64,000 nucleotides of DNA from Candidatus Obscuribacterales bacterium (GTDB lineage: Bacteria > Cyanobacteriota > Vampirovibrionia > Obscuribacterales > Obscuribacteraceae), in the NCBI GenBank assembly GCA_020050835.1, contig JAGVKB010000040.1, positions 1-64,000 on the forward strand. Reading direction: 5' to 3'. Positions 1 to 8,045 of this stretch are shown one piece after another. The notes below the pieces were generated by a model that made no database searches, was not told the origin of the DNA, and worked only from the letters and a program-made list of their open reading frames with translations. How positions within the stretch are numbered: the stretch's first letter is position 1; each line of letters opens with the position of its first letter. Made by a program: the position numbers and the translations under genes.

Positions 1-975
1 CAAAGATGGTTGCAGCTCGGTCCAGTTACGCTTCAACCTTCCGAAATTGCCAAGCTAGTTGTTATATTCACACTGGCAACCTGGTTTCGCGGCCGTCCGA
101 TCAGGAGTTTTTTCGATATATTCAAAGCGCTGCTGATCATGTTACCGCCGGCGGTGCTGGTGTTCAAACAGCCGGACCTCGGCACTTCACTGACATTCGG
201 AGCAGTCTTTCTGGCCGTCATCTTCTGGGCCGGAGCGACACTAACCGACATTTTAGTCTTGCTTTCGCCGCTGCTCAGTCTAATCATCAACGCTTTGAAC
301 TATGATGCCTGGCTGCTTTTCATCGTCGGCTTAGGCACTTTGCTGGCTGTTTTCTGGCGCAGGCGAGGTTGGTCGGTCATTGTCCGCCTGGCCATGTGTG
401 CAATTGTGATTGCCGCCAACTACGGCGCCGGTGAGTGCCGCTCACACCTCTGGGGGATGCTGAAGGAGTACCAGCAGAAGCGCCTGACGAGCTTCGTCAA
501 TCCCTATGAAGATCCGCGCGGTTCAGGCTATCACATCCTCCAGAGCCTGATTGCAATCGGGAGTGGGGGATTGAACGGTGCCGGTCTTGGTCGGGGAAAT
601 CAAAGCCAGGGAGCGTTCATTCCGGAGCGGCATACCGACTTCATTTTTGCCGCAGTCGGCGAAGAGCTAGGGTTCCGTTTTTCGGTCCTGGTGGTGATAG
701 CATACGCGACGATCTGCATACGCGCGCTCATGATCGCCTATGGCAGCCGCGAGGAGCCGGGCGGAAGCTTTATGGCGATCGGGCTGATGGCAATGTTTCT
801 GTTTCACGTCTTCCTCAATATCGGCATGACGATGGGTATCATGCCGGTGGCCGGCGTTCCGCTGCCATTCCTGAGCTACGGCGGAACAGCGCTGATTGTA
901 GACATGATTGGCATCGGATTGCTGCTATCTATCCGGTCGCTGCATCCGGCGCCAAGAAAAGACGTTTGGAAGTAA
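1..975 (+). CDS. rodA: RodA, SEDS-family peptidoglycan glycosyltransferase (5' end outside window)
   Basis: Integral membrane SEDS protein that polymerises lipid II for cell elongation, normally with a class B PBP. The frame is open from base 1 and has no start codon, so the gene begins upstream; about 325 residues are visible. Recognisable SEDS features are the QRWLQLGPVTLQPSE segment at the left edge, the periplasmic-loop motif GAFIPERHTDFIFAAVGEEL around residue 205, and the last-helix signature NIGMTMGIMPVAGVPLPF followed by SYGG near residue 280. NIGMT..MPV and the QSQ before the HTDF motif favour RodA over FtsW. Eight or more hydrophobic segments are visible. The gene converges with the next minus-strand gene, 10 bp away. 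Confident in family; RodA versus FtsW is likely but not certain. Confidence 0.93.
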   Translation, partial: QRWLQLGPVTLQPSEIAKLVVIFTLATWFRGRPIRSFFDIFKALLIMLPPAVLVFKQPDLGTSLTFGAVFLAVIFWAGATLTDILVLLSPLLSLIINALNYDAWLLFIVGLGTLLAVFWRRRGWSVIVRLAMCAIVIAANYGAGECRSHLWGMLKEYQQKRLTSFVNPYEDPRGSGYHILQSLIAIGSGGLNGAGLGRGNQSQGAFIPERHTDFIFAAVGEELGFRFSVLVVIAYATICIRALMIAYGSREEPGGSFMAIGLMAMFLFHVFLNIGMTMGIMPVAGVPLPFLSYGGTALIVDMIGIGLLLSIRSLHPAPRKDVWK

Positions 976-985
976 TTGCCGACTC

Positions 986-1561
986 TTATGCGTCGAGTGA
1001 AGGTGACTTCTTGGGGGAGAAATTGGTTACGAGCTTTCCGGCCTGATCCTGCTCAAAGGCTTGCAGTTCGGAAGCCGATACGGACATGCTAGAAAGCCGG
1101 CCTGAATGCCCGAGTGTAACCATGCTGTCCAGCAATGAAAGTGCATCTTCGCAATAGCGGGCTAGAGCCCGTCCCTGCGGCAAGATCTGTTCGACCGTGG
1201 CGGTCAGGAAGAAATGCGACTCGACACCGGCGATAGTGCCGGATTCGGCATCGTGACTTTGCCCGCTGTGCCAGCTGGAGCGAAAACGCAGTCTCAATGG
1301 AGAACCAGGGCTGGCTAAAAGAATTAGGCTGCGATGAAAGCCCTGATTGTTAACCACAATCTCACCAACCAACTCTTCAAAACTGGCTGGACCATTTGGA
1401 AGCAATCCTTGAATTCGACCAGGGCTGGTTCCCAGTTCTTGCGCTAAAAGCTCCACCAAGCCGACGAATGCCGCCACACCTTGCAAGTCAATCGTCTTTC
1501 CCGCCGACCCTTGAGGCTTTTGACCACCAGCACTGCTGTGTGTATTTTCGTTCGAAGTCAT
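986..1561 (-). CDS. Hypothetical protein, 191 aa, soluble
   Basis: I do not recognise this protein. It opens with a hydrophilic Ser/Asn/Gln-rich stretch of about 25 residues. A mixed alpha/beta-looking middle follows (VAAFVGLVELLAQELGTSPG near residue 30), then strand-rich sequence containing LRLRFRSSWHSGQSHD and a loop with ESHFFLTATVEQILPQG. No signal peptide, membrane helix or catalytic motif is evident. The start at 1561 is ATG. The gene is monocistronic: it is convergent with rodA and divergent from the prenyltransferase gene at 1679, so the 117 bp between them must carry both promoters. Codon usage looks like that of the neighbours, which supports a real gene. Confidence 0.7.
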   Translation of the reverse strand: MTSNENTHSSAGGQKPQGSAGKTIDLQGVAAFVGLVELLAQELGTSPGRIQGLLPNGPASFEELVGEIVVNNQGFHRSLILLASPGSPLRLRFRSSWHSGQSHDAESGTIAGVESHFFLTATVEQILPQGRALARYCEDALSLLDSMVTLGHSGRLSSMSVSASELQAFEQDQAGKLVTNFSPKKSPSLDA

Positions 1562-1678
1562 GATTGTTTTTCACTGTCCTCTTGTTAACAACTCAATGAG
1601 TAGCTTTGAACCGCTGTATTAGCGGGCATTTCGGCCGTTGGAGCCGTATACCTTGAGCTGCACAACTTTCAACCACGG

Positions 1679-2722
1679 GTGACCATTAGTCAACCCCCCA
1701 TTGCACAGGTTATCATGTGGCAGGCAACTATGTTCTCGATAATTTTCTCCCTTTTATACTCCCAGCCTGGAATAAGCACCTTGAAAACCAAGTCCAACCA
1801 AGAGCTAGATTTAGTTTCCGAGCCAAATGTTGGCTCCACAACAGTCCGGGACTCAGCCCATCGAGAACGCCGGACTCTGATTCAAGAGTGGTCGGAGATG
1901 ATTAAGATCGAACATACGGTCTTTGCCTTGCCGTTCGCCTTGTCAGGGCTGGTACTTGCTTGCCCGACTCTACCAAGTCTGCCGACAGTGGTCTGGACCA
2001 TCCTGGCATTTGCCGGAGCCAGAGCAGCAGCGATGACGCTTAATCGATTGATTGATGCGAATATTGATGCGCTGAATCCTCGCACCAGCGACAGGGCGGT
2101 CGCCGCCGGGCGAATAGGCAGAGGTCAAGCCGCCATCTTTGCGGTAGCCAGCTTTGCCCTGATGCTTCTAGCAGCAAGCAAGCTGCCGGCACTTTGTCTG
2201 TGGCTTTCACCGATAGCGATACTTTGGTTGTCCTTTTACTCCTACACCAAACGTTTTACCTGGCTTTGTCATCTCGTGCTCGGAGTCGCCCTGGGTGGTG
2301 CAGCGCTGGGAGGTTGGGTAGCAGCTTCAGGTCAGCTAAGCGGAATCGCACCATGGCTTTTGGCACTGGCTGTATCTACCTGGGTAGCCGGCTTCGATCT
2401 GATCTATGCTTGCCAGGACGTTGATTTTGATCGCCACCAAAAGCTCCACAGCTTGCCGTCTCGTTTCGGAATCGCCACCGCCCTCAACCTGTCGAGCTTG
2501 CTTCATATTCTTACGGTTTCGTTGCTGGTAGCACTGGGAGTGGCTATGCAACTTGGGGTGATTTATTGGGCAGGCATTATCTTGGTGGCAGCAATGCTGT
2601 CCTGGGAGCATTCACTTGTTAAACCGACCGATCTATGCCGGGTAAACGCCGCATTTTTCAATATCAACGGCTTCGTAAGTATCGCTGCTTTTCTGGCGAT
2701 ATTGCTCGACAAGATACTTTAG
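1679..2722 (+). CDS. UbiA-family prenyltransferase (MqnP/UbiA-like)
   Basis: Membrane prenyltransferase of the UbiA superfamily, which transfers a polyprenyl chain onto an aromatic acceptor in quinone synthesis. The first Asp-rich motif is NRLIDANIDALNPRT (about residues 121-135) and the second is YACQDVDFDRHQKL (about residues 243-256). Both are the Mg-pyrophosphate-binding sites of this family. About eight hydrophobic helices follow the conserved entry segment MIKIEHTVFALPFAL. That entry is typical of the 4-hydroxybenzoate polyprenyltransferase-like enzymes that serve as MqnP in the futalosine menaquinone route; assignment to that route is inference. The GTG start at 1679 gives a roughly 70-residue N-terminal extension lacking family similarity, so translation may begin later, for instance at an ATG near 1712 or closer to 1880. 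Ends 8 bp from the convergent kinase gene. Confidence 0.88.
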   Translation: MTISQPPIAQVIMWQATMFSIIFSLLYSQPGISTLKTKSNQELDLVSEPNVGSTTVRDSAHRERRTLIQEWSEMIKIEHTVFALPFALSGLVLACPTLPSLPTVVWTILAFAGARAAAMTLNRLIDANIDALNPRTSDRAVAAGRIGRGQAAIFAVASFALMLLAASKLPALCLWLSPIAILWLSFYSYTKRFTWLCHLVLGVALGGAALGGWVAASGQLSGIAPWLLALAVSTWVAGFDLIYACQDVDFDRHQKLHSLPSRFGIATALNLSSLLHILTVSLLVALGVAMQLGVIYWAGIILVAAMLSWEHSLVKPTDLCRVNAAFFNINGFVSIAAFLAILLDKIL

Positions 2723-2730
2723 ACAGTGGA

Positions 2731-4908
2731 CTAAGCAGAACGCGCAGAAAGCCCGTCATCTAGAGAATAAGTCAATACGTCTCCGTCGACGGTGCCAAGC
2801 GAAAGCACGTCACTGCTGACGAACGGCGCAGCTTCAAGCCGTCGCTTAGTATCCATCTGCCACTTTTGTTCACCGGTCCTGGCATCGAAGCATTGCACCC
2901 AGCCTTCGCGCGTCACAACATATACGCGCCCGCCGTGAGACACCAGGTTGGCCACCACTCGACCGCGCACCGGCGCCTTCCAGAGTAGATGTCCATCATA
3001 TTTCTCGCAACAATACAGCCAGCGGTCCTCGCTGCAGAAAATTACAGTCGTGAAATGAATCACCCCCCGTGAGATGATCGGCTTATTCGTATCGTATTGC
3101 CAGATCAAGCGCCCGGTTTCAAGATCCAGGGCATAAAACGAGCCATCCATGCTACCCATGTACACGCTGTCAACCGAAGCCAGCGGCGACGAGACGAGCG
3201 CTCCATTTGTCTTGAATCGCCAACGTTGCGCCCCGCTATTTACATTTACCGCATGCAGATACTGATCCTTCGACGCCGCCAGCACCGTCGGGTTAACCAC
3301 TTCCGGATGCCCAACGATGGCGTCTTCAGCCGTATACCGCCAGTGCACAGTTCCATTCTTAGCAGCCAGTGCCACCAGATCACCGGCAAGTGTGCAGGCG
3401 ACAATCTGCTCTTGCCAGATAGCTGGGTTACAAACAATCGGCGAGCCGAGCTCCGCCTTCCAAATCAAGTTGCCGGAATTCGGAGCAAGCGCGTAGACAG
3501 CACCGTCCGTGCTGGCAAGCAAGATGCGCTCCTGGGTGATCAGAGCCGAGGAAAGAATCGGGCCACGCGTCTCAAAGGTCCACAATTTGCTACCGCTGTT
3601 AGCATCAAGCGCATAGCACGTACCGTCAGACGATCCGCAAAAAATGACCGTGCCTTCCTTATTTGTAACCGGAGTCGTTCTCCAGCCAATCGGCCCGAAA
3701 CTGTGAAATGCCCAAAGCAGCTCCAGGTGACACTTCGGCATGGAGACGGGCGGTGCGGGCTCGACTACCGGCGGTGGCGGTGGTGGCGACGCTGCGCTTT
3801 TCGGGCGGCTAAACTCCTCGAAAGGCCTAATGTATTCCTCGAATGTTCGTGGACGATCGTCGTTAACCGCAGGCTCCGATCCGATCGGACCGCTGTTGGA
3901 CTCCCTGGGAAAGCCGACATCCGTAAGATCTACCACTTTCGGCGGCGGCAGAACTGACTCCGCACCACCCGCCTCCGGCTCATCCGGCTGCGAAACTCGA
4001 GACTGGAAGAAGCCACTACCCTTTCCGCCCGGTCCAACTTTCGGACCCAATCCGAGCCGCGCAACACGCAATTCGAAGATCAAATCATCGAGAATGGCAA
4101 GCACTTCTGCCATCGATTGATATCGATCTGCTTGTTGCTTAGACATCATTTTCTGCACGACTTTGTCCAACGCTTCAGGCACAAGCGGATTCAACTTGCG
4201 CGCCGAAGGTATCGGCGCACTGGCATGCTTCATGGCCATTTCAATCATGCCGCGAGCTTTGAACGGCAATTGCCCGGATGCCATCTCGTAAAACAAGATG
4301 CCCATCGAATAAATATCCGAGCGATGATCCTGCGGATCGCCGCGACACAATTCCGGCGACATGTAAGCCGGAGTGCCCATGCCATGATGGCCGGAACGCC
4401 CTTTCGCTCGACCGGCCGCCAACCTGGCCAAGCCAAAGTCACCGATTTTTAAATCACCTTCCGTCGTAATGAAGATGTTGTCTGCTTTTATGTCCTGATG
4501 AACGATTCCTCTCTTATGCGCGTAAGCCAGACCGTTAGCCAATTGCTTCATCCAATTGAGACAATGCTCGATCGATAGTTGCTTACCGTTTATCCGGCTG
4601 GCAAGATTTCCGCCAGTCAGATATTCCATCGCCATGTAATGGTGCAGCTTGCCCTGACGCTCCTCTTTACCGATTTCGTAAATCGTCACGACGTTCGGAT
4701 GCTCGAGCTGAGCTGCCAGCCGGGCTTCTTGGACGAATCCTTCCAGGGTGTCTTTATTAGTAGTCAATTCAGGCAGAAGGATTTTGATCGCTACGTCGCG
4801 TTGAAGTAGCTCATCATGGCAGTGATAGACAACACCCATGCCCCCCTGACCAAGTTCTTTGATGACCGTATAATGGCCGCTCTCCAGCTTTTCTCCCAAA
4901 AGAAACAT
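2731..4908 (-). CDS. Cytosolic Ser/Thr protein kinase with C-terminal PQQ-type beta-propeller
   Basis: Hanks-type kinase (residues ~10-275) joined by a Pro-rich linker (~285-400) to a propeller (~405-725). Kinase landmarks: glycine loop GQGGMGVVYH (20-29), Lys42 in VAIKIL, catalytic loop HQDIKADN (137-144), DFGLA (157-161) and GTPAYMSPE (178-186). The catalytic loop reads HQD instead of HRD, so this is a non-RD kinase; such kinases usually do not depend on activation-loop phosphorylation (established knowledge). The propeller shows seven or eight blades with the repeating pattern YALD..SG.L.W (YALDANSGSKLWTF, YALAPNSGNLIWKA, YALDLETGRLIWQY and others). No transmembrane helix lies between kinase and propeller, unlike PknD-type receptors, so both domains should be cytoplasmic. 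ATG start. Divergent from kdsD. The ligand of the propeller cannot be read from sequence. Confidence 0.93.
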   Translation of the reverse strand: MFLLGEKLESGHYTVIKELGQGGMGVVYHCHDELLQRDVAIKILLPELTTNKDTLEGFVQEARLAAQLEHPNVVTIYEIGKEERQGKLHHYMAMEYLTGGNLASRINGKQLSIEHCLNWMKQLANGLAYAHKRGIVHQDIKADNIFITTEGDLKIGDFGLARLAAGRAKGRSGHHGMGTPAYMSPELCRGDPQDHRSDIYSMGILFYEMASGQLPFKARGMIEMAMKHASAPIPSARKLNPLVPEALDKVVQKMMSKQQADRYQSMAEVLAILDDLIFELRVARLGLGPKVGPGGKGSGFFQSRVSQPDEPEAGGAESVLPPPKVVDLTDVGFPRESNSGPIGSEPAVNDDRPRTFEEYIRPFEEFSRPKSAASPPPPPPVVEPAPPVSMPKCHLELLWAFHSFGPIGWRTTPVTNKEGTVIFCGSSDGTCYALDANSGSKLWTFETRGPILSSALITQERILLASTDGAVYALAPNSGNLIWKAELGSPIVCNPAIWQEQIVACTLAGDLVALAAKNGTVHWRYTAEDAIVGHPEVVNPTVLAASKDQYLHAVNVNSGAQRWRFKTNGALVSSPLASVDSVYMGSMDGSFYALDLETGRLIWQYDTNKPIISRGVIHFTTVIFCSEDRWLYCCEKYDGHLLWKAPVRGRVVANLVSHGGRVYVVTREGWVQCFDARTGEQKWQMDTKRRLEAAPFVSSDVLSLGTVDGDVLTYSLDDGLSARSA

Positions 4909-5135
4909 CGTTGCAAATATCCTGCTTTATTTACCTAACATTTACGCACAGAATGAGGGCAGCGAGCTACCAAATAATCCCCACAAAGATGATACAGATG
5001 TAATGCCCTAAAGTTATCTCAAGAATAACGGCAAATTCCCTCTTAAAATGAATCATTCTCCTGGCATCTCAGCATACGCGCCAGGCGCCTGGTAATCTAT
5101 TGCCAATTCGAACAAACAGCGTTTGAGAAATTCAT
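4909..5135. promoter_or_regulatory. Divergent intergenic region of kinase and kdsD genes
   Basis: These 227 bp must hold promoters for both flanking genes. The only distinct element is a perfect 12-bp palindrome, CCAGGCGCCTGG, at 5081-5092, about 45 bp before the kdsD start. It could be an operator or a chance palindrome. No convincing -35/-10 pair was identified. Confidence 0.35.
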
Positions 5136-6227
5136 ATGGATAGTTTTGACATCAACCCAGTAGCAACCACGCAAGCCAGCCGGACGACCAGCTTCGGTGG
5201 CGGAGCCGTCTACCAGGCGACACCCGATCGAGAGCTTCAAAACCAGCTGGATATGGCAGTCGAGTCGCCAGCAATTATTGAGGCAAAAAAGGTACTTCAG
5301 ACAGAAGCAGAAGCTATTTTGGATGTGCGTGAGCGCCTGTCGGACGAATTCGAACGCGCTATTCAACTATTGATGGAATGTGAAGGTAAAGTTGTCGTAA
5401 CCGGTATGGGCAAGTCCGGTCATATCAGCGCGAAGATCGCCGCTACGCTGGCCTCTACTGGCACTCCGGCATTCGTGGTTCACCCGGCCGAACTCAGACA
5501 TGGTGATTTCGGCATGCTGGAAGAGCGAGATCTGGTTCTAGCGTTGTCAAGTTCCGGTGAAACTCAAGAGATCAAATTAGCGCTCGACCCAATCAAGCGG
5601 CTGGGAATTCGAATCATCTCCTTGACCGGCAATATCGACTCCACATTGGCGAAACTCTCCGATGTTACGCTCGACGTGGCAGTTTCAAAAGAAGCCTGTC
5701 CATTCAACTTAGCACCGACTTCTTCCACCACCGCCATGTTGGCGATGGGTGATGCGCTGGCAATTGTGCTCATGACCAAGAAGAACTTTCAGGTGGAAGA
5801 TTACGCCCGCGCGCATCCCGGTGGCAGCCTCGGTCAGCGCCTGGTGACTGTCAAGGACATTATGCGATCCGGGCTCGAAGTGCCAGCTGTCTGTGTGGAT
5901 GCAACCTACGGTGACGTCCTGGTGGAAATAGATCGCAAACGGCTTGGATTTACAGCAGTCTGCGACTCAAACGGTAAACTCGCCGGAATCATCACCGACG
6001 GCGATCTGCGCAGAGCGCTGGTGAAATGGGGGCAGGATTCGTTCAGCAAAGGCGCTGGCGACCTCATGAGTCCAAATCCCAAGACCATTTCGAATGATTC
6101 GCTGGCAGCCGAAGCGCTTCGACTGATGGAACAGCATGAGATATCGGATCTACTGATCGTGGATAACGCGCGCCGGCCAACCGGTGCCATTCACTTGAAA
6201 GACCTGCTTCACGCTGGAATCATTTAA
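5136..6227 (+). CDS. kdsD: D-arabinose 5-phosphate isomerase (KdsD/KpsF), SIS plus two CBS domains
   Basis: Converts ribulose 5-phosphate to arabinose 5-phosphate, the first step to KDO for LPS core. The SIS domain spans about residues 75-215, with the sugar-phosphate motif GMGKSGHISAKIAATLASTG (90-109), then HPAELRHGDFG and the SSSGET motif. Two CBS domains fill residues ~245-363 (DIMRSGLEVPAV...GIITDGDLRRAL, then DLMSPNPKTI...HLKDLLHAGII). Total length of 363 exceeds E. coli KdsD (about 328) because of a roughly 40-residue polar N-terminus. An ATG at codon 40 (5253) could be the true start, since the Shine-Dalgarno at 5136 is weak (GAG only). KDO synthesis implies a Gram-negative-type outer membrane. 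Confidence 0.95.
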   Translation: MDSFDINPVATTQASRTTSFGGGAVYQATPDRELQNQLDMAVESPAIIEAKKVLQTEAEAILDVRERLSDEFERAIQLLMECEGKVVVTGMGKSGHISAKIAATLASTGTPAFVVHPAELRHGDFGMLEERDLVLALSSSGETQEIKLALDPIKRLGIRIISLTGNIDSTLAKLSDVTLDVAVSKEACPFNLAPTSSTTAMLAMGDALAIVLMTKKNFQVEDYARAHPGGSLGQRLVTVKDIMRSGLEVPAVCVDATYGDVLVEIDRKRLGFTAVCDSNGKLAGIITDGDLRRALVKWGQDSFSKGAGDLMSPNPKTISNDSLAAEALRLMEQHEISDLLIVDNARRPTGAIHLKDLLHAGII

Positions 6228-6276
6228 GAGCCAACTTACGCAGCGGGAAGTTTCGACAACCTCTACCAAAACTCAG

Positions 6277-6306
6277 GCGCCGCCGGGCTCGAGTACCCCG
6301 CGGCGC
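6277..6306. terminator. GC-rich hairpin between convergent kdsD and dps
   Basis: GCGCCGCCGGG and CCCCGCGGCGC flank an 8-nt loop, giving an 11-bp stem with one C-C mismatch. It lies 50 bp after kdsD and 30 bp after dps, so it can serve both strands. Neither side has a clear U-tract. Confidence 0.6.
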
Positions 6307-6335
6307 AGAGAGTTTATAGATTCGAACCTCTCGGA

Positions 6336-6836
6336 CTAGTTACCCTGCAGGTGCGCTTCAATAAACCACAAGCGCTTATCGACAGTGCGCGAGATCTCGG
6401 TGTAAAGGTCCGATGTGGTGGCATCACCTAATTCGGCGGTCTTGGCGATACCATCGCGCACCAATTTGGCATACTGTGCAAGTCTTTCAGCCAATGCATT
6501 CAAGTGCTCTACACTACCGATAGCTTCGGACGGATACTCCGGAAGTACGGAATTCTGTGCTGCTGCTCGCGCCGTGCCATTGGCATAGCCACCAAGGGTG
6601 GTGATTCGTTCGGCAACCATATCGGTGTACTCTTCAATCTCTCCGGAGATCTCATCGAACAGCAAATGCAATTGATAGAAGTCCCAACCTTTGACATTCC
6701 AGTGGGCTTGCTTCACTTGCGTCTTGAGATCCAGTGTTGTTGCCAGGGTTTTATTCAAGATGTCAACGGTCTTAATTCTATCGGCTTCCGGCAAGTCGAT
6801 GCGACTTTTGTATAACGGTTGGGTCTTCGCTGTCAT
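6336..6836 (-). CDS. dps: Dps-family ferritin-like DNA-protection protein
   Basis: Dodecameric mini-ferritin that oxidises and stores Fe(II) using peroxide and shields DNA. The Dps signature is complete: His45-Trp46 in QAHWNVKGWDF, His57, Asp61 and Glu65 in HLLFDEISGEIEEY, then DMVAERITTLGG (72-83). These are the inter-subunit ferroxidase ligands. Length of 166 is normal. The start ATG at 6836 has a good Shine-Dalgarno (GGAGAG, 5 nt spacing). It lies next to rubrerythrin and a PerR-type repressor on the same strand, forming a peroxide/iron-defence cluster. However, the 15-bp palindrome found before those two genes is not visible upstream of dps. Confidence 0.95.
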   Translation of the reverse strand: MTAKTQPLYKSRIDLPEADRIKTVDILNKTLATTLDLKTQVKQAHWNVKGWDFYQLHLLFDEISGEIEEYTDMVAERITTLGGYANGTARAAAQNSVLPEYPSEAIGSVEHLNALAERLAQYAKLVRDGIAKTAELGDATTSDLYTEISRTVDKRLWFIEAHLQGN

Positions 6837-6904
6837 ATTGTCTCTCCAGTTGCTGAATGCGAGATTCTGCTCTTAATTTTACTGCCAAAATTTCAGCCTG
6901 ACAT

Positions 6905-7049
6905 TTTTAGATAGGAGGCATTATTAACCAACACATCCAATCGCCCGTGCAAAGCACTAAATGTAGTGGCTACTACCAGCTCGATTGATTCCAACCGGCA
7001 GAGAGGCGCCGGTAATCAACACATCTTTTCCCTTGAGTTTCATTGTCAT
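6905..7049 (-). pseudogene. Decayed short-chain dehydrogenase/reductase (SDR) remnant
   Basis: Reading the minus strand, an ATG at 7049 with a strong Shine-Dalgarno (GGGAGG) opens MTMKLKGKDVLITGAS, a typical SDR N-terminus with the start of the TGxxxGxG nucleotide motif. It hits a stop at 6957-6959 after 30 codons. Directly after, shifted by one base, comes HGRLDVLVNNAS (6914-6949), the SDR NNAG motif with its usual upstream context. About 55 residues that should separate the two motifs are missing, and nothing recognisable follows. This is a gene broken by an internal deletion plus truncation. The retained ribosome-binding site suggests fairly recent loss. Confidence 0.75.
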
Positions 7050-7075
7050 TTCCTCCCTACTTGGAGCTCTTCCAA

Positions 7076-7549
7076 TTACGATGCCTGCCACTGATCGAGA
7101 GCCTTTTGATAGCGTTTGGCATGATAGGCCTCGACCCTGGCCAACGCTTGAAAGCGCTTGGCCGCTTGCTCGAAGACATTGGCATGCTCGCGCGACTCGT
7201 GAGCCTGCTCTTGAAACTCGGCGACTGCCGCTTCGTTGCCTTCTTCCCGAGCAATCTGCTCGAATTTCGGATACATCTGATTTGTTTCGTAAAGCTCGCC
7301 TTCAATCGCCAATTGGAGCAGCTTCTCAATAGTCATCTGCGCCTCCGGATAAATCAGCTCCAGATGAGCGAAAGCATGACCGGTCTCTTGATGAGCAGTC
7401 TCCTCAAACAGTTGCGCTACTTCCTGGCTGCCTAACCTTCGAGCGATTCGCGCAAAGTACAAATACTTTCGGTTTGCCATCGACTCACCGGCGAATGCGG
7501 ACTGCAAATTCTCCTGCGTCTTTGTCTTGATATTTTTCTGACATTTCAT
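7076..7549 (-). CDS. Rubrerythrin-type diiron protein without rubredoxin domain
   Basis: Four-helix-bundle diiron protein, probable H2O2 reductase. The iron ligands are visible as Glu22 (AGESMANRKY), ExxH at 55-58 (HQETGH), Glu85 in EGELYE, and a second-half motif AHESREHANVF (116-126). The 157-residue protein ends right after the bundle (QKALDQWQAS). It therefore lacks the C-terminal CxxCG rubredoxin domain of classical rubrerythrin, resembling erythrin/sulerythrin-type proteins. Its electron donor must be another protein. ATG start with GGGAGG Shine-Dalgarno. It follows perR with a 66-bp gap that contains its own operator copy (7581-7595), so it is probably transcribed separately and derepressed by peroxide. 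Confidence 0.92.
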   Translation of the reverse strand: MKCQKNIKTKTQENLQSAFAGESMANRKYLYFARIARRLGSQEVAQLFEETAHQETGHAFAHLELIYPEAQMTIEKLLQLAIEGELYETNQMYPKFEQIAREEGNEAAVAEFQEQAHESREHANVFEQAAKRFQALARVEAYHAKRYQKALDQWQAS

Positions 7550-7580
7550 AACTTCAATCCTCCCTAGATATCATCTACTG

Positions 7581-7595
7581 TTAGACTTAGTCTAA
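7581..7595. promoter_or_regulatory. PerR/Fur-type operator before rubrerythrin
   Basis: Perfect 7-1-7 inverted repeat TTAGACTTAGTCTAA, 31 bp upstream of the rubrerythrin start. The identical site, on the other strand, precedes the repressor gene at 8046-8060. The 7-1-7 layout with TTA/TAA ends matches Fur-superfamily boxes; the centre differs from the Bacillus PerR box. Confidence 0.85.
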
Positions 7596-7615
7596 TTTCG
7601 CGTTAAAAAAAGCCG

Positions 7616-8014
7616 TTAATCCTCCATTTGACCGAAAAAGGTGATCTGACAACCATGAACTTTGTACTTGCCGGCCAACTCCTGCGGCAGTTGAGGCACT
7701 TCCTGCCAGGGGATATCAAAAATTTTGCCGGTTTTAGTATCGACAAAATGATGATGCCGGTCGAGGTTGGCATCGTAACGAGCAGGACCAGGCTCAGTAA
7801 AGACTTCTCGAATCACACCGGACTGAACCAGAGTGTTGAGCGTGTTGTACACCGTCGCGCGGGACAAAGATACCGGGAGCCGGTCGGCAACGCTTTGCAG
7901 AATCTGATCAGCGGTCGGATGGCAGCAAGTGTTCATCACATATTCAGCAATTACCACTCTTTGTGGCGTGGGCTTCACACCATGGCTGGTAAGCAGCTCT
8001 TCGACCGAATTCAT
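7616..8014 (-). CDS. perR: Fur-superfamily repressor, PerR/Irr-like
   Basis: Winged-helix metalloregulator of 132 residues. The DNA-binding domain (1-80) has the family opening TPQRVVIAEYV and recognition helix SRATVYNTLNTL. The dimerisation domain carries the regulatory-metal motif HHHF (about residues 91-94) and HGCQITFFG near the C-terminus. The CxxC structural-zinc pairs of typical Fur/PerR are absent, which is more like the Irr subgroup. The PerR label therefore rests on gene context (rubrerythrin, dps) rather than on the protein alone. A 15-bp palindrome overlapping its own probable -10 element (8046-8060) indicates autoregulation, and the same box precedes rubrerythrin. ATG start with AGGAAG upstream. 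Confidence 0.88.
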   Translation of the reverse strand: MNSVEELLTSHGVKPTPQRVVIAEYVMNTCCHPTADQILQSVADRLPVSLSRATVYNTLNTLVQSGVIREVFTEPGPARYDANLDRHHHFVDTKTGKIFDIPWQEVPQLPQELAGKYKVHGCQITFFGQMED

Positions 8015-8045
8015 CTATTCTTCCTGCATTGAACTGCTTCTGCAA

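Noticed and set aside
3097-3957. 286-aa plus-strand ORF inside the kinase-propeller gene
   Set aside because: Antisense shadow of a well-supported minus-strand gene; Arg-rich, no motifs.
5081-5092. CCAGGCGCCTGG palindrome as a specific operator
   Set aside because: Perfect but short and single-copy; no second site seen, so kept only as a note in the intergenic entry.
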